From the NCBI GenBank assembly GCA_022706165.1, contig JAKJDA010000210.1, positions 371 to 5,605 on the forward strand: a DNA stretch of 5,235 bases, written 5' to 3'. The notes beneath the pieces were generated by a model. The model saw nothing but the letters and a program-made list of their open reading frames with translations, ran no database searches and was not told the origin of the DNA. The translations under genes and the position numbers were made by a program. Below, piece by piece: positions 5,085 to 5,235 of this stretch. Positions within the stretch are counted from its first letter, which is position 1. Each line of letters starts with the position of its first letter. This DNA comes from Candidatus Hydrogenedentota bacterium (lineage in GTDB: Bacteria; Hydrogenedentota; Hydrogenedentia; Hydrogenedentales; SLHB01).

Positions 5085-5235
5085 ATGACAGAAGCAACCG
5101 AACCAACCGGCGAAGTCGTTGAGCAGACGGCTTCACAACCTGCGGCCGATGCCGCAATCCTTGTCGATGATCCGGAGTTGTCGATGGAGGAGATGGGGAC
5201 CCTGTGTGACGAGACCCTTCAGAGTTTCAAGGAGG
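5085..5235 (+). CDS. rpsA: Probable 30S ribosomal protein S1, N-terminus only
   Basis: The frame starts at ATG 5085 and is open to the window end, giving 50 complete codons. AGGA (5075-5078) lies 6 bases upstream, and a strong AGGAGG (5066-5071) lies 13 bases upstream. The first 30 or so residues are acidic and low in complexity (MTEATEPTGEVVEQTAS). They are followed by ELSMEEMGTLCDETLQSFKE, which resembles the short helix MEELYEESLKSFKEG that precedes the first S1 domain in many ribosomal S1 proteins. S1 binds mRNA on the small subunit and aids initiation. None of the OB-fold S1 domains is in the window, so another protein with an acidic N-terminus cannot be excluded. Confidence 0.6.
   Translation, partial: MTEATEPTGEVVEQTASQPAADAAILVDDPELSMEEMGTLCDETLQSFKE

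Noticed and set aside
4774..5086. Open frames on both strands through the palindromic element
   Set aside because: The same peptide fragment (RPLRLCV / RSLRLCV) appears on both strands because the element is palindromic, so it is not a conserved protein.

Overview
The window is a GC-rich bacterial chromosome segment. Seven protein-coding genes can be supported. Six lie on the minus strand and one, cut by the right edge, lies on the plus strand. Reading the minus strand from right to left, the order is rsmD (16S rRNA methyltransferase), nrdR (ribonucleotide reductase repressor), an unrecognised small membrane protein, then the start of a respiratory complex I operon: nuoA, nuoB and a fused nuoCD that runs off the left edge. 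On the plus strand, a gene starting at 5085 has an acidic N-terminus that fits ribosomal protein S1.

The complex I genes are of the E. coli type. NuoC and NuoD are one continuous reading frame, and NuoB ends in the C-terminal tail typical of that type (…RSPDEV). Gene content alone does not fix the taxon. The fused nuoCD, high GC and short purine-rich inverted repeats between genes suggest a Gram-negative, possibly from a candidate phylum or the PVC/Hydrogenedentes neighbourhood. That is a low-confidence inference.

The clearest regulatory region is between rsmD and nrdR (3567-3618). Two NrdR-box-like palindromes straddle a TTGACA/17/TAAAGT promoter reading into nrdR, so NrdR probably represses its own transcription. 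The TGA stop codon of rsmD is part of the -35 hexamer.

The 924-base interval 4161-5084 between rsmD and the S1-like gene has no convincing gene but much structure. It holds DnaA-box-like 9-mers, two mutually exclusive hairpins, a third long hairpin, a terminator-like hairpin with a T run, a 21-base direct repeat with a diverged inverted copy, a large near-perfect palindromic element (4798-4895), and a promoter with a leader hairpin ahead of the S1-like gene. A related inverted-repeat element separates nuoA from nuoB (1727-1860).

No CRISPR array, tRNA, rRNA, transposase, toxin-antitoxin pair or defence gene was seen. The window is mostly housekeeping, and its interest lies in the regulatory and repeat DNA between genes.
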